A DNA stretch of 64,000 nucleotides from GCA-2862585 sp049890295 (GTDB lineage: Bacteria; Bacteroidota; Bacteroidia; Flavobacteriales; UBA7312): positions 1-64,000 of the forward strand of contig JBMHBP010000005.1 in NCBI GenBank assembly GCA_049890295.1, read 5' to 3'. The notes beneath the pieces are model-generated. The model was not told the origin of the DNA. It searched no databases and was given only the letters and a program-made list of their open reading frames with translations. How positions within the stretch are numbered: position 1 is the first letter of the stretch; every line of letters starts with the position of its first letter. The translations under genes and the position numbers were made by a program. Below, piece after piece: positions 37,081 to 46,500 of this stretch.

Positions 37081-39686
37081 GATAAGTTTTTTAGTTGCTC
37101 CTCTAATACTTCTATTTTTGATAAGGCGTCGGATTGTTTTTTTCTTTCCATTTCAACTACTTTTTCAGGAGCGTTACTAACGAACCTATCATTGTTAAGT
37201 TTACCTTCTACAGATTTCAAAAATCCTTTAGTATAATCTAATTCCGATTGTAGTTTATTTTTTTCTGCTGTCAAATCAATATTTTGTGTCAGTGGCACAA
37301 AAAATTCGTTTGATTTAACTCTAAATGAAAAGGCCCCATCTACGGTACTTTTAGTAGTTGAATACTCAGATAAATTTGCTAATCTTGAAACTAACGAATT
37401 CATTTTTTTGGAAGTGATTTCATTTTCTTTTACAAAAATTTTGAGTAAGTCTTTGTTAGGAATTTGCTTTTCTTTTCTTAAAGTACGAATAGCTGAAATA
37501 ATATCAGACGAATAGTCAAAATCTCTTAATAACGATTGATTGATTTCATTAACTTTTGGCCAATCAGAAACAATAATATCTTTTGATCTTTCATCAATTA
37601 AGTGCCATATTTCCTCTGTTATGAAAGGCATAAAGGGGTGTAAAGTTTTAAGTAACCTACTTAAAAAATCTATGGTCGATTGATATGTTTTTTGATCAAT
37701 TGGCTGCTGATAATCAGGCTTAACAGATTCTAAATACCAAGAACAAAAATCATCCCAAACTAATCTATAAGTAAGCATCAGTGCTTCGGAGATTCTGTAC
37801 TTTTCGAAAGCAGCATTAATAGCTTTAAGAGTAAAATTAAATTTCGATTCAAACCAATCTATAGCCACTTTGGAAGACTCTGGTTGCTGAATATTTTTAA
37901 CTTCCCAGCCTTTGACTAGTCGACTAGCATTCCATATTTTATTTGAAAAATTACGACCTTGCTCACAAAGAGATTCATCAAATGGCAGATCATTTCCTGC
38001 AGGTGAGGATAATAGCATTCCAACTCTAACACCATCAGCTCCATATTTTTCCATGAGCTCAATTGGATCTGGTGAGTTGCCAAGTGACTTTGACATCTTT
38101 CGCCCTTGCTTGTCTCTAACTATTCCAGTCAAATAGACATTTTTGAAAGGTAAATTATTTTGATATTCATAACCAGCCATAATCATTCGGGCCACCCAAA
38201 AGAAAAGTATTTCTGGTGCTGTAACTAGGTCATTCGTAGGGTAATAATAGTTTACCTCTTCATTATTTGGGTTTCTAATTCCATCGAATACTGAAATGGG
38301 CCATAACCAAGATGAAAACCAAGTATCGAGCACATCTTCGTCTTGTCTTAAATCTTCCAATCTAAGCTGTGGTTTATATTTTTTGGCTTCTTGTAAAGCT
38401 TCTTCTTTTGACTCAGCTACTACATATTTATTACCATCATAATAATAAGCTGGAATTTGCTGTCCCCACCACAATTGTCGAGATACACACCAGTCTTTTA
38501 TGTTTTCCATCCAATGACGGTAGGTATTTTTAAACTTTTCAGGATGAAATTTAATCGTATCATTCATCACATTTTCAAGTGCAGGTTTTGAAAAGTTTTC
38601 CATTTTAAAAAACCATTGCATGGATAACTTAGGTTCAATAACTGCATCCGTTCGTTCTGAAAAGCCAACTTTATTTTGTAATTCTTCGATTTTAATTAGA
38701 ATTTTTTTCTCTTCTAATTCTTTAGCTATTTCTTTTCGTACAACAAATCGATCTTTGCCAACATAAAGCTGAGCAGATTCATTTAAGGTGCCATCATCAT
38801 TTAGAATATCTATAATTTCTAGATCATATTTATCTCCTAATTGGTAATCATTAATATCATGAGCTGGAGTGACCTTTAATGCACCTGTACCAAAGTCAAT
38901 ATCTACATAATCATCAAATATAATGGGTATAGAACGACCTATAAGTGGAACAATAGCTCGCTTTCCTTTCAAATGTTTATACCTTTCATCCTCAGGATTT
39001 AAACAAATTGCACTATCCCCTAAAATAGTTTCTGGCCGTGTAGTGGCTATTGTTAAATAGTCATCACTATCTTCAATCTGATAACGAATGTGGTAAAGTT
39101 TAGAATTAACTTCTTTATGAATTACTTCTTCATCCGAAAGTGCTGTTTGAGCACTTGGATCCCAATTTACCATTCTTACTCCTCTATAAATTAGGCCTTT
39201 TTTATGAAGGTCAACAAAAACCTTTATGACAGATTCACTAAGTGAATCGTCCATAGTGAATTTAGTCCGATCCCAATCACATGAAGCTCCAAGCTTTTTT
39301 AGTTGTTCTAAAATTATGCCACCATGCTTATCTTTCCAATCCCATGCATGTTTCAAAAACTCTTGACGACTCAAATCTGATTTCTGAATACCTTCAGCAG
39401 CAAGTTTATTAACTACTTTAGCTTCAGTTGCGATAGAAGCATGATCAGTTCCTGGCACCCAACAAGCATTAAAACCTTGCATTCTAGCTCGTCTTATCAA
39501 AACGTCCTGCAGGGTATTGTTTAACATATGACCCATGTGTAATACTCCAGTAACATTGGGAGGTGGTATTACAATTGTGTAGGGTTTTCTATTATCGGGA
39601 ACCGACTTGAAATACCCTTTTTCCAACCAGTGTGAATACCACTTATGTTCGGATGTTGAAGGCTTGTATGACTTAGGAATGCTCAT
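37077..39686 (-). CDS. valS: Valyl-tRNA synthetase
   Basis: A class I synthetase charging tRNA-Val. HIGH motif appears as PPNVTGVLHMGHML (about 42-55) and KMSKS as KQGRKMSKSLGN. The editing CP1 domain (TTRPETILGDSAIC), the tRNA-anticodon domain and a C-terminal coiled-coil (ending LTAEKNKLQSELDYTKGF and on) are present. Length 869 matches the Bacteroidota type. Its 3' end overlaps the T9SS protein gene by 4 bp; the promoter box is TATTTTTG at 39710-39717. Confidence 0.97.
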   Translation of the reverse strand: MSIPKSYKPSTSEHKWYSHWLEKGYFKSVPDNRKPYTIVIPPPNVTGVLHMGHMLNNTLQDVLIRRARMQGFNACWVPGTDHASIATEAKVVNKLAAEGIQKSDLSRQEFLKHAWDWKDKHGGIILEQLKKLGASCDWDRTKFTMDDSLSESVIKVFVDLHKKGLIYRGVRMVNWDPSAQTALSDEEVIHKEVNSKLYHIRYQIEDSDDYLTIATTRPETILGDSAICLNPEDERYKHLKGKRAIVPLIGRSIPIIFDDYVDIDFGTGALKVTPAHDINDYQLGDKYDLEIIDILNDDGTLNESAQLYVGKDRFVVRKEIAKELEEKKILIKIEELQNKVGFSERTDAVIEPKLSMQWFFKMENFSKPALENVMNDTIKFHPEKFKNTYRHWMENIKDWCVSRQLWWGQQIPAYYYDGNKYVVAESKEEALQEAKKYKPQLRLEDLRQDEDVLDTWFSSWLWPISVFDGIRNPNNEEVNYYYPTNDLVTAPEILFFWVARMIMAGYEYQNNLPFKNVYLTGIVRDKQGRKMSKSLGNSPDPIELMEKYGADGVRVGMLLSSPAGNDLPFDESLCEQGRNFSNKIWNASRLVKGWEVKNIQQPESSKVAIDWFESKFNFTLKAINAAFEKYRISEALMLTYRLVWDDFCSWYLESVKPDYQQPIDQKTYQSTIDFLSRLLKTLHPFMPFITEEIWHLIDERSKDIIVSDWPKVNEINQSLLRDFDYSSDIISAIRTLRKEKQIPNKDLLKIFVKENEITSKKMNSLVSRLANLSEYSTTKSTVDGAFSFRVKSNEFFVPLTQNIDLTAEKNKLQSELDYTKGFLKSVEGKLNNDRFVSNAPEKVVEMERKKQSDALSKIEVLEEQLKNLS

Positions 39687-39709
39687 AAAACGTTTTCAAA
39701 TTAATGAAT

Positions 39710-39717
39710 CAAAAATA
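39710..39717 (-). promoter_or_regulatory. -7 box of valS
   Basis: TATTTTTG on the minus strand, 23 bp before the valS ATG, fits TAnnTTTG; the -33 element is not evident. Confidence 0.45.
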
Positions 39718-39774
39718 CTATTTTCGGACAATTACTGGGACTGAAATTTACATTAAAATGAGACAATATTTTAG

Positions 39775-39782
39775 TACATTTG
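39775..39782 (+). promoter_or_regulatory. -7 box of the DUF1573 gene
   Basis: TACATTTG fits TAnnTTTG and covers the first possible start codon (39780), which therefore cannot be used from this promoter. The ATG at 39813 follows at 30 bp. Confidence 0.5.
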
Positions 39783-39812
39783 CTGTTATTAGTTAATATA
39801 AATTACAAAAAA

Positions 39813-40247
39813 ATGAAAAACCTTTTATTATCTACTTTTTTTATAATTGCTGGACTTGTATCATTTGCTCAAACAACAGATGGACCAGTAATGGAGTTCG
39901 AATCATCTGTTATTGATTATGGATTAATAGAGCATAATTCTGACGGAAATAGAGAATTTGTATTAACTAATAATGGTAATGCACCATTAATTATTTCTAA
40001 CGCTAAGGGAAGTTGTGGTTGTACAGTGCCAACTTGGCCAAAAGCACCGATTCCACCAGGTGAATCTGCATCTATTGGAGTAAAGTATTCTACTAATAGA
40101 ATTGGTAAATTCACAAAAACTATTACTCTTACCACTAATTCAAAAGAGAAAACAAAGGTATTAACAATAAAAGGTGAGGTAAAAAAACCGGTTGAGGCAC
40201 CTGCAGCTCCGACTAAACCAAAAGCTTCTGTATTAGAGGTAAAATAA
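39813..40247 (+). CDS. Secreted DUF1573-family protein
   Basis: A 144-residue protein with a signal peptide (MKNLLLSTFFIIAGLVSFAQ) and an Ig-like DUF1573 domain: FESSVIDYGLIEHNSDGNREFVLTNNG, SCGCTVPTWPKAPIPPGESASI, then KTITLTTNSKEKT. The family is widespread in Bacteroidota with unknown function; the Cys-Gly-Cys pair is typical. The tail is rich in proline and alanine (KPVEAPAAPTKPKA). The frame opens at 39780, but the promoter box covers that codon, so ATG 39813 is preferred. A strong terminator follows. Confidence 0.85.
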   Translation: MKNLLLSTFFIIAGLVSFAQTTDGPVMEFESSVIDYGLIEHNSDGNREFVLTNNGNAPLIISNAKGSCGCTVPTWPKAPIPPGESASIGVKYSTNRIGKFTKTITLTTNSKEKTKVLTIKGEVKKPVEAPAAPTKPKASVLEVK

Positions 40248-40273
40248 TTTCACAATACTTTCATCATTATTAA

Positions 40274-40300
40274 GCCCCCACTACATGGGGGCATTTTTTT
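40274..40300 (+). terminator. Intrinsic terminator after the DUF1573 gene
   Basis: GCCCCC (40274-40279) and GGGGGC (40287-40292) form a 6-bp GC stem with a 7-nt loop, followed by A and seven T. It ends 6 bp before the ATG of the aminotransferase gene. Confidence 0.85.
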
Positions 40301-40306
40301 AATTTT

Positions 40307-41506
40307 ATGCCAAACATATCAAATAAAGGGATCAAAATGCCCGAGTCTCCAATTAGAAAACTTGTTCCATTTGCAGAAAAAGCTAAAAGTGAAGGAAAAA
40401 CAGTTTTTCATCTTAACATTGGTCAACCTGATATAAAATCTCCGGAAGTTGCTTTAAATGCAGTTCGTGATTTTGATAGTTCTGTTGTAGAATATAGTCA
40501 TTCAGCAGGAATAGAAAGTTACAGAAGAGGGTTAGCTAAATACTATCAATCAACAGGTATCAACATTGACTACAATAATGTTATGGTTACTACAGGTGGT
40601 TCTGAAGCATTACTTTTTGCATTGAATTCGTGTCTTGACAATGGTGATGAAATCATTATTCCTGAACCTTTTTATGCAAACTATAATGGCTTTTCCATTT
40701 CAGCTGGAGTTACTGTAAAGCCTATTACAACTACCATTGATAATGGTTTTGCCTTACCTTCAATAGAAGAATTTGAACAACTCATAACACCAAAAACTAA
40801 GGCCATATTAATCTGTAACCCTGGTAATCCAACTGGTTATTTATATTCTAAAGAAGAACTTGAAACCTTGAGAGATATAGTAATTAAACATGATCTTTAT
40901 CTTTTTGCAGATGAGGTTTACAGAGAGTTTTGTTACGATGGACATCATCATTTTTCTGTACTGAACATACAAGGTTTGGAAAATCATGTTGTTGTTATTG
41001 ACTCCACTTCAAAACGATATAGTATGTGCGGTATTCGAGTAGGTTGTATTGTTTCAAAAAATCAAGAAGTCATGTCAACAGCATTGAAATTTGGTCAAGC
41101 ACGCCTTTCACCTCCTACTTTTGGTCAAATTGCAGCAGAAGCAGCATTGAAAACTCCTCAATCTTATTTTGAAGAAGTTTCTACAGAATATATACAACGC
41201 AGGGATTTACTTATTAAAGGATTAAATTCTATTGAAGGTGTAGTATGTCCAAAACCGAAAGGTGCTTTTTATTGTATCGCTCAATTACCTGTTGATAGTG
41301 CCGAAAAGTTCGCCCAATGGCTATTAGAAGATTTTGCATTTGAAAATTGCACTCTAATGGTTGCACCAGCAGCAGGTTTTTATTCTACTCCAAATACAGG
41401 ATTAAATCAAGTTAGAATTGCTTATGTGCTAAATAAACAATCACTTTCAAAGGCCGTTGAATGTCTTAGAGAAGCATTAAAAGTCTATCCAGGAAGAACC
41501 TTATAA
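40307..41506 (+). CDS. Aspartate-type (class I/II) aminotransferase
   Basis: A PLP-dependent fold-type I aminotransferase, 399 residues, in the AspAT subgroup. ICNPGNPTGYLYSKEEL is the PLP-pyridine segment, DEVYRE contributes the PLP-binding aspartate/tyrosine, and SKRYSMCGIRVGC holds the Schiff-base lysine (SxKRxxxxGxRxG). Substrate is not readable; related Bacteroidota genes are annotated aspartate or prephenate aminotransferase. The start is kept at the listed ATG because the N-terminus (KGIKMPESPIRKLVPFA) extends before the conserved segment as in relatives. YkgJ-type gene follows at once. Confidence 0.87.
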   Translation: MPNISNKGIKMPESPIRKLVPFAEKAKSEGKTVFHLNIGQPDIKSPEVALNAVRDFDSSVVEYSHSAGIESYRRGLAKYYQSTGINIDYNNVMVTTGGSEALLFALNSCLDNGDEIIIPEPFYANYNGFSISAGVTVKPITTTIDNGFALPSIEEFEQLITPKTKAILICNPGNPTGYLYSKEELETLRDIVIKHDLYLFADEVYREFCYDGHHHFSVLNIQGLENHVVVIDSTSKRYSMCGIRVGCIVSKNQEVMSTALKFGQARLSPPTFGQIAAEAALKTPQSYFEEVSTEYIQRRDLLIKGLNSIEGVVCPKPKGAFYCIAQLPVDSAEKFAQWLLEDFAFENCTLMVAPAAGFYSTPNTGLNQVRIAYVLNKQSLSKAVECLREALKVYPGRTL

Positions 41507-41989
41507 ATGAATTTAGACTTATTTAAGAAACAAGCCCAACAAAAAAAAAGCGAAAACAAAGCCTTTTTTTCTAAACTAAAACGTACCAAACCTAAGGTGT
41601 TGGACGAAAAAATACACCAACTTCATGATGAAGTATTTAGATGTACAGATTGTTTAGAGTGTGCAAATTGTTGCAAAACTACTGGACCACTCTTTACTGA
41701 TAAAGATATTTCACGAATTGCTAAATTTTTAAGAATACGACCCTCCGAGTTTACCCATAAATATCTCCGAGTTGATGAAGATAAGGATTACGTTCTTAAA
41801 CAACTTCCATGCTCTTTTTTGGCTGAAGATAATAGTTGTACAATCTACGAAGTACGCCCAAAAGCATGTCGAGAATTTCCACATACGGATAGAATTAGGC
41901 AACACCAAATTTTAGGTATAACTCAAAAAAATGTAACAATATGTCCGGCTGTTTTTGAAATCGTTGAAATGTTAAAAAAATCTATTTAA
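41507..41989 (+). CDS. YkgJ-family cysteine-cluster protein
   Basis: A 160-residue protein with a cluster of cysteines (Cys46, 49, 52, 55, 56: CTDCLECANCC) and two more later (LPCSFLAEDNSCTIYEVRPKACREFPH), the pattern of the YkgJ/DUF3109-like Fe or Zn chelating family. Function unknown; a metal-binding or Fe-S role is expected. It starts the base after the aminotransferase stop, so it is co-transcribed, and its end overlaps the convergent NamZ-type gene by 4 bp. Confidence 0.82.
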   Translation: MNLDLFKKQAQQKKSENKAFFSKLKRTKPKVLDEKIHQLHDEVFRCTDCLECANCCKTTGPLFTDKDISRIAKFLRIRPSEFTHKYLRVDEDKDYVLKQLPCSFLAEDNSCTIYEVRPKACREFPHTDRIRQHQILGITQKNVTICPAVFEIVEMLKKSI

Positions 41990-43128
41990 TACATCAGATA
42001 TTTTTGCCTGATTTGCTTAAATTTTCCTAAATCTTCTTGCCAACTTTCACGAATTTCTTCTACACTTTTACCTTCAATTATCTGCTGTTTAAGCCAACTA
42101 TTACCAGCCAATTTATCAAAAAATGAATTAAAAAATTTATCTTTTTCAGATGAAGTCCGATAAGCTTCAATAAGGAAATTCAAATTAAGTTGATTCAGTT
42201 GATTGAATTGACTTAAATCTCTTCCAAAACACTCAAGGCCTTCATGTTTTGGGTATTTCGAACCAGCACCTGTATAAGGAATGAACGAATAATCGCTGTT
42301 TAAATTTGGTGACCCATAATGCTGAAAAGGTAAACTAGTACCTCTTCCAACACTTACATTTGTACCTTCAAACAAACACAGGGATGGATACAAATTAATC
42401 GATTGTGCATTAGGTAAGTTTGGCGATGGCTTAACTGGCAAACGATAAATAATATTTCTGTTGTAATTAACCATTGGAATAATTGTTAAATCACAATTTA
42501 GGCTCCCATCTAACCAAGCTTCCTTATTTATCATCTGAGCATACTCTCCGATGGTCATCCCATGAACAATAGGAACAGGATGCATACCCACAAATGAGCG
42601 AAAGTTAGTATCTAAAACAGGACCATCAATATAATGTCCGTTTGGATTGGGTCGATCCAAAACTACCACAGGTATTTTATGCTCGGCAGCAGATTCCATA
42701 ACATAGTGTAGTGTCGATATATAAGTATAAAACCTTGCTCCAACATCCTGTATGTCAAAAAGGAGTATATCAATTCCTTTTAATTGTTCAGGACTAGGTT
42801 TTTTATTTTTGCCGTAAAGAGAAATAATAGGTAATGCTGTTTTTTTATCAATACTATCACTAATATGTGCACCTGCATCGGCTTTACCACGAAAACCATG
42901 TTCTGGACTAAATACTTTGACGATATTTACACCACTCGAAAGTAGACTGTCAACTAAATGTGTGGCATTTATCATTGAAGTTTGATTAGCCACTATTCCT
43001 ACTGACCTATCTTTGAGCTGTGGTAAATAGTTCTGCGTTTGATAAGCACCAATTATTAATGAATTTTGAGCACATGACCATTGTAAAAAACAAAACAGAA
43101 AAAGGAATATTTGATTAATTTTAAGCAC
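41986..43128 (-). CDS. NamZ-type exo-beta-N-acetylmuramidase (DUF1343)
   Basis: A 380-residue exported protein of the DUF1343 family, in which NamZ from Bacillus removes N-acetylmuramic acid from peptidoglycan chains. SLIIGAYQTQNYL, VFSPEHGFRGKADAGAHISD and ILLFDIQDVGARFYTYISTL are typical segments, as are PNPNGHYIDGP and PVVHGMTIGEYAQM-like stretches. The N-terminus is hydrophobic and ends LQWSCAQ, a possible lipoprotein signal with Cys19. The start codon is GTG. It diverges from the permease gene across only 11 bp. Peptidoglycan recycling is the likely role. Confidence 0.87.
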   Translation of the reverse strand: MLKINQIFLFLFCFLQWSCAQNSLIIGAYQTQNYLPQLKDRSVGIVANQTSMINATHLVDSLLSSGVNIVKVFSPEHGFRGKADAGAHISDSIDKKTALPIISLYGKNKKPSPEQLKGIDILLFDIQDVGARFYTYISTLHYVMESAAEHKIPVVVLDRPNPNGHYIDGPVLDTNFRSFVGMHPVPIVHGMTIGEYAQMINKEAWLDGSLNCDLTIIPMVNYNRNIIYRLPVKPSPNLPNAQSINLYPSLCLFEGTNVSVGRGTSLPFQHYGSPNLNSDYSFIPYTGAGSKYPKHEGLECFGRDLSQFNQLNQLNLNFLIEAYRTSSEKDKFFNSFFDKLAGNSWLKQQIIEGKSVEEIRESWQEDLGKFKQIRQKYLMY

Positions 43129-43139
43129 TATAATATTTA

Positions 43140-44357
43140 ATGAATTTTTCTCTATTCATAGCTAAACGCCTTATTGGCAAAAAAGAATATCGATTTTCTA
43201 AACCGATTATTCGAATTGCAATTACTGCTATCGCATTAAGTCTATCCGTTATGTTGTTATCTGTAACGATAATCAATGGATTTCAAAAAGACATAAAAGA
43301 CAAAGTTATAGGTTTCAGCTCTCATATTCAAATTACAAGTATAGTTCAGGGAAATTCTTATGAATCTGTTGCTATGGAGTTTTCTGATACACTTCATTCA
43401 GTATTAAATAATATAGAAGGAATAAGCCATTATCATATTTATGCAACAAAAGCAGGAATTATTAAAACTAAAGACGAAATACAAGGAATTATGCTCAAGG
43501 GCATTAGCAAAGATTTTAATTATTCTTTTATGCAATCCAAATTAGTTGACGGATTTCTGCCTCAATTTAATCTTGAAAAAAAATCTAATGAAATTATTAT
43601 TTCTAAAACTATTTGTGATAAGTTAAAGCTAGCTGTTAACGATAAAATACAGCTATATTTTGTTCAAAACCCGGTTCGAGTACGTTCATTAACTATTTCT
43701 GGAATATTTGACACAGGCGTGGCTGAGTTAGATGAAGTAATTGCCTTTGGTGATATAAGACACATACAAAAACTAAATAAGTGGTCTTCCAACCAAATTG
43801 GAGGAGTAGAGATATTATTAGATAAAGATGATAACATCGAAAAAATTAACCAGGAAATTTTATATAGCTTACCGTATGAATTGAATTCAAGAACAGTTAT
43901 CGAAAACAATCCTCAACTTTTTGATTGGTTAGAATTACAAAATTTAAATGTAAAAGTTATTCTTTTCTTAATGCTTATAGTTGCAGCCATAAATATGATT
44001 ACTGCATTATTTATATTAATATTAGAACAAACTCAACTTATTGGCACATTAAAGTCATTAGGGGCTACTAATTGGAATATTAGAAAAGTATTTTTATACC
44101 ATTCAACCTACCTAATCTTAAAAGGCTTATTTTATGGTAATATTATTGGGATTTTTCTAGCCTATGTTCAAAAAGAATTCAAAATTATAGCACTTGACCC
44201 ACAAACATATTATATGTCTTTCATACCGATTCATCTTGACTTGTTCAGTATATTTGCAATAAATCTTGGAACGATTTTGATATGTGTACTCATTTTAATC
44301 ATTCCAACATATCTCATAAGTAAAATAAACCCTATTAACACAATCCGTTTCGAATAA
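43140..44357 (+). CDS. FtsX/LolC-type ABC transporter permease
   Basis: A 405-residue membrane protein with the MacB/FtsX/LolC layout: one N-terminal membrane segment (about 24-46), a large extracytoplasmic domain (about 47-275), then three segments (about 276-300, 322-343, 367-393). The C-terminal LIGTLKSLGATNWNIRKVFLY resembles the coupling helix region of LolC/E proteins. Lipoprotein release is the commonest role in Bacteroidota, but no ATPase is adjacent, so this is tentative. It diverges from NamZ and is followed by the cystathionine synthase gene at 1 bp. Confidence 0.82.
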   Translation: MNFSLFIAKRLIGKKEYRFSKPIIRIAITAIALSLSVMLLSVTIINGFQKDIKDKVIGFSSHIQITSIVQGNSYESVAMEFSDTLHSVLNNIEGISHYHIYATKAGIIKTKDEIQGIMLKGISKDFNYSFMQSKLVDGFLPQFNLEKKSNEIIISKTICDKLKLAVNDKIQLYFVQNPVRVRSLTISGIFDTGVAELDEVIAFGDIRHIQKLNKWSSNQIGGVEILLDKDDNIEKINQEILYSLPYELNSRTVIENNPQLFDWLELQNLNVKVILFLMLIVAAINMITALFILILEQTQLIGTLKSLGATNWNIRKVFLYHSTYLILKGLFYGNIIGIFLAYVQKEFKIIALDPQTYYMSFIPIHLDLFSIFAINLGTILICVLILIIPTYLISKINPINTIRFE

Positions 44358-44358
44358 A

Positions 44359-45333
44359 ATGAAATATTACAATCACATTGTTGAAACAATAGGTAATACA
44401 CCTATGGTTCGATTACACAAAGTAGTTGATACTGAAGCTATTGTACTAGCAAAAGTAGAAAGTTTCAATCCTGGTCATTCAACAAAGGATAGAATGGCTT
44501 TAAAAATGATTGAAGATGCTGAAAAAGAAGGTTTGATAAAGCCTGGTGGAACAATCATTGAGGGAACCTCAGGAAATACTGGAATGGGACTAGCTTTAGC
44601 TTGTATTCAAAGAGGCTATAAGTTGATTTGTACAATTTCTGATAAACAGTCCAAAGAGAAAATAGATATTCTTAAAGCAATGGGAGCTGAAATTTATGTT
44701 TGCCCTACAAATGTTGAGCCTGAAGATCCACAATCTTATTATTCTGTAGCTAAGCGTTTAAATGAAGAAATTCCAAATTCTTTTTACCCCAATCAATATG
44801 ACAACTTATCCAATAGACTGGCTCATTATGAAACAACCGGACCAGAAATTTGGGAGCAAACCAATGGGAAAATCACTCATTTTATTGTTGGTGTAGGAAC
44901 CGGCGGTACTATTTCTGGAATTGCAAAATTTTTAAAACAACAAAATCAAAATATTAAAATTTGGGGAGTAGACTCTTATGGCTCAGTTTATAAAAAATAT
45001 CATGAGACCGGAGTTTTTGATAAAAATGAAATTTATTCTTACATAACAGAGGGTATTGGAGAAGATATTCTCCCAAAAAATGTTGATTTTGACTTAATTG
45101 ATCATTTTGAAAAAGTTACTGATAAAGATGGTGCAATTTATGCCAGAAGACTAGCTAAGGAAGAAGGTATTTTTGCTGGCTACTCCTGTGGTAGTGCTAT
45201 AGCCGCTATAGATCAATTGAAGGATAAGCTAACTAAAAATGACGTTGTTGTAGTTTTACTTCATGACCATGGAAGCCGCTATGTAGCCAAAGTTTTCAAT
45301 GATGATTGGATGAAAGAACAAGGTTTTATTTAA
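44359..45333 (+). CDS. Cystathionine beta-synthase-like enzyme (catalytic core only)
   Basis: A PLP-dependent beta-synthase of 324 residues. Lys43 in GHSTKDR is the Schiff-base lysine; EGTSGNTG (68-75) binds the substrate carboxylate; VGVGTGGTISG holds the PLP phosphate. The sequence tracks cystathionine beta-synthase closely (AHYETTGPEIWEQ, EGIGEDILP, DDWMKEQGF at the C-terminus) yet lacks both the N-terminal heme domain and the C-terminal CBS pair of vertebrate enzymes. It could make cystathionine from homocysteine and serine, or cysteine from O-acetylserine. It starts 1 bp after the permease stop. Confidence 0.85.
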   Translation: MKYYNHIVETIGNTPMVRLHKVVDTEAIVLAKVESFNPGHSTKDRMALKMIEDAEKEGLIKPGGTIIEGTSGNTGMGLALACIQRGYKLICTISDKQSKEKIDILKAMGAEIYVCPTNVEPEDPQSYYSVAKRLNEEIPNSFYPNQYDNLSNRLAHYETTGPEIWEQTNGKITHFIVGVGTGGTISGIAKFLKQQNQNIKIWGVDSYGSVYKKYHETGVFDKNEIYSYITEGIGEDILPKNVDFDLIDHFEKVTDKDGAIYARRLAKEEGIFAGYSCGSAIAAIDQLKDKLTKNDVVVVLLHDHGSRYVAKVFNDDWMKEQGFI

Positions 45334-45394
45334 TTTTATATACTATAAACCATTTTTTTTAACCTAACTTTACAATAATTAAGCAAAACCATTT

Positions 45395-46474
45395 ATGAAA
45401 GCAGTAAAATTTGATCGTTCACAATCTAATGAGTTTATTTCTGATTTAAGAAAATCAGTAGATAATTACTTCACTTCCAACAATATTACAAGATTTGGAA
45501 ACTTTAGTATGGTTATTAAAACTATATTTATGTTTAGTCTATATTTTATACCCTATTTTCTTGTTGTTAGTGGAAGTATAACAAGTCCTATACTATATTG
45601 GCTTATGTGGGTTTGTATGGGTGTTGGCATGGCTGGAATCGGTCTTTCTGTAATGCACGATGCCAATCATGCAGCTTACTCTAATAACAAAATCGTTAAC
45701 AAACTTTTAGGCTTATCTTTAAACTTCTTAGGAGGAAGTGCAAAAAATTGGAAAATACAACATAATAGACTTCACCATACATTTACTAATGTACATGATC
45801 TAGACCCTGATGTTAGTCCAGTAGGCCTACTTCGGTTTTCTCCAAAGGCTCCACTCAAAAAATTCCATAAGTTCCAACATATATACGCCTGGTTTTTTTA
45901 TGGACTAATGACTATTTCATGGGCAACAAACAAGGAATTCAAACAACTTAATGATTTTCTTAAAGACGGAGTAATAAAAAAGAAAGAATATTGGTCTCTG
46001 ATGACTGAAATGGTGGCATGGAAAATCATTTATTATGCTTATTTATTTGCTGTACCTTATTTTCTAGTTGGTGGAATATCATTTGGATTTTGGTTACTAT
46101 GTTTCTTTTCTTTACATTTTGTTTCTGGGATAATTCTATCAACTATTTTTCAAACTGCTCATATTATGCCAGAATGCGAACATCCAAACGTCAATGAATC
46201 AAATACGATTGAAAACAACTGGGCTATTCATCAACTTGAAACAACTTCAAATTATGCCCCTAAAAGTAGATTCTTCTCTTGGTTTGTTGGAGGACTAAAC
46301 TTTCAAATTGAACATCACTTATTTCCTAATATTTGTCATGTTCACTACAAAGAAATTTCAAAAATTGTTATGCAGAAAAGTAAAGAATATAACTTACCAT
46401 ATCACTCTCATAAAAATTTTGCTAAGGCTTTAGGTGAACATAAAAGAATGTTGAAAACTCTAGGGAAAGCATAA
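45395..46474 (+). CDS. Acyl-CoA/acyl-lipid desaturase
   Basis: A membrane fatty-acid desaturase with three histidine boxes: HDANH (88-92), HNRLHH (123-128) and QIEHHLFP (about 304-311), the last of the front-end (delta-6/cytochrome-b5-free) type. Four hydrophobic stretches fit the usual membrane topology. It likely introduces double bonds into membrane acyl chains; regiospecificity is unknown. An octamer TAACTTTA at 45365-45372 lies 22 bp before the ATG and resembles the -7 box. A bidirectional terminator follows at 46501. Confidence 0.88.
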   Translation: MKAVKFDRSQSNEFISDLRKSVDNYFTSNNITRFGNFSMVIKTIFMFSLYFIPYFLVVSGSITSPILYWLMWVCMGVGMAGIGLSVMHDANHAAYSNNKIVNKLLGLSLNFLGGSAKNWKIQHNRLHHTFTNVHDLDPDVSPVGLLRFSPKAPLKKFHKFQHIYAWFFYGLMTISWATNKEFKQLNDFLKDGVIKKKEYWSLMTEMVAWKIIYYAYLFAVPYFLVGGISFGFWLLCFFSLHFVSGIILSTIFQTAHIMPECEHPNVNESNTIENNWAIHQLETTSNYAPKSRFFSWFVGGLNFQIEHHLFPNICHVHYKEISKIVMQKSKEYNLPYHSHKNFAKALGEHKRMLKTLGKA

Positions 46475-46500
46475 CAGTAATACATATTTATTTAAAAACT

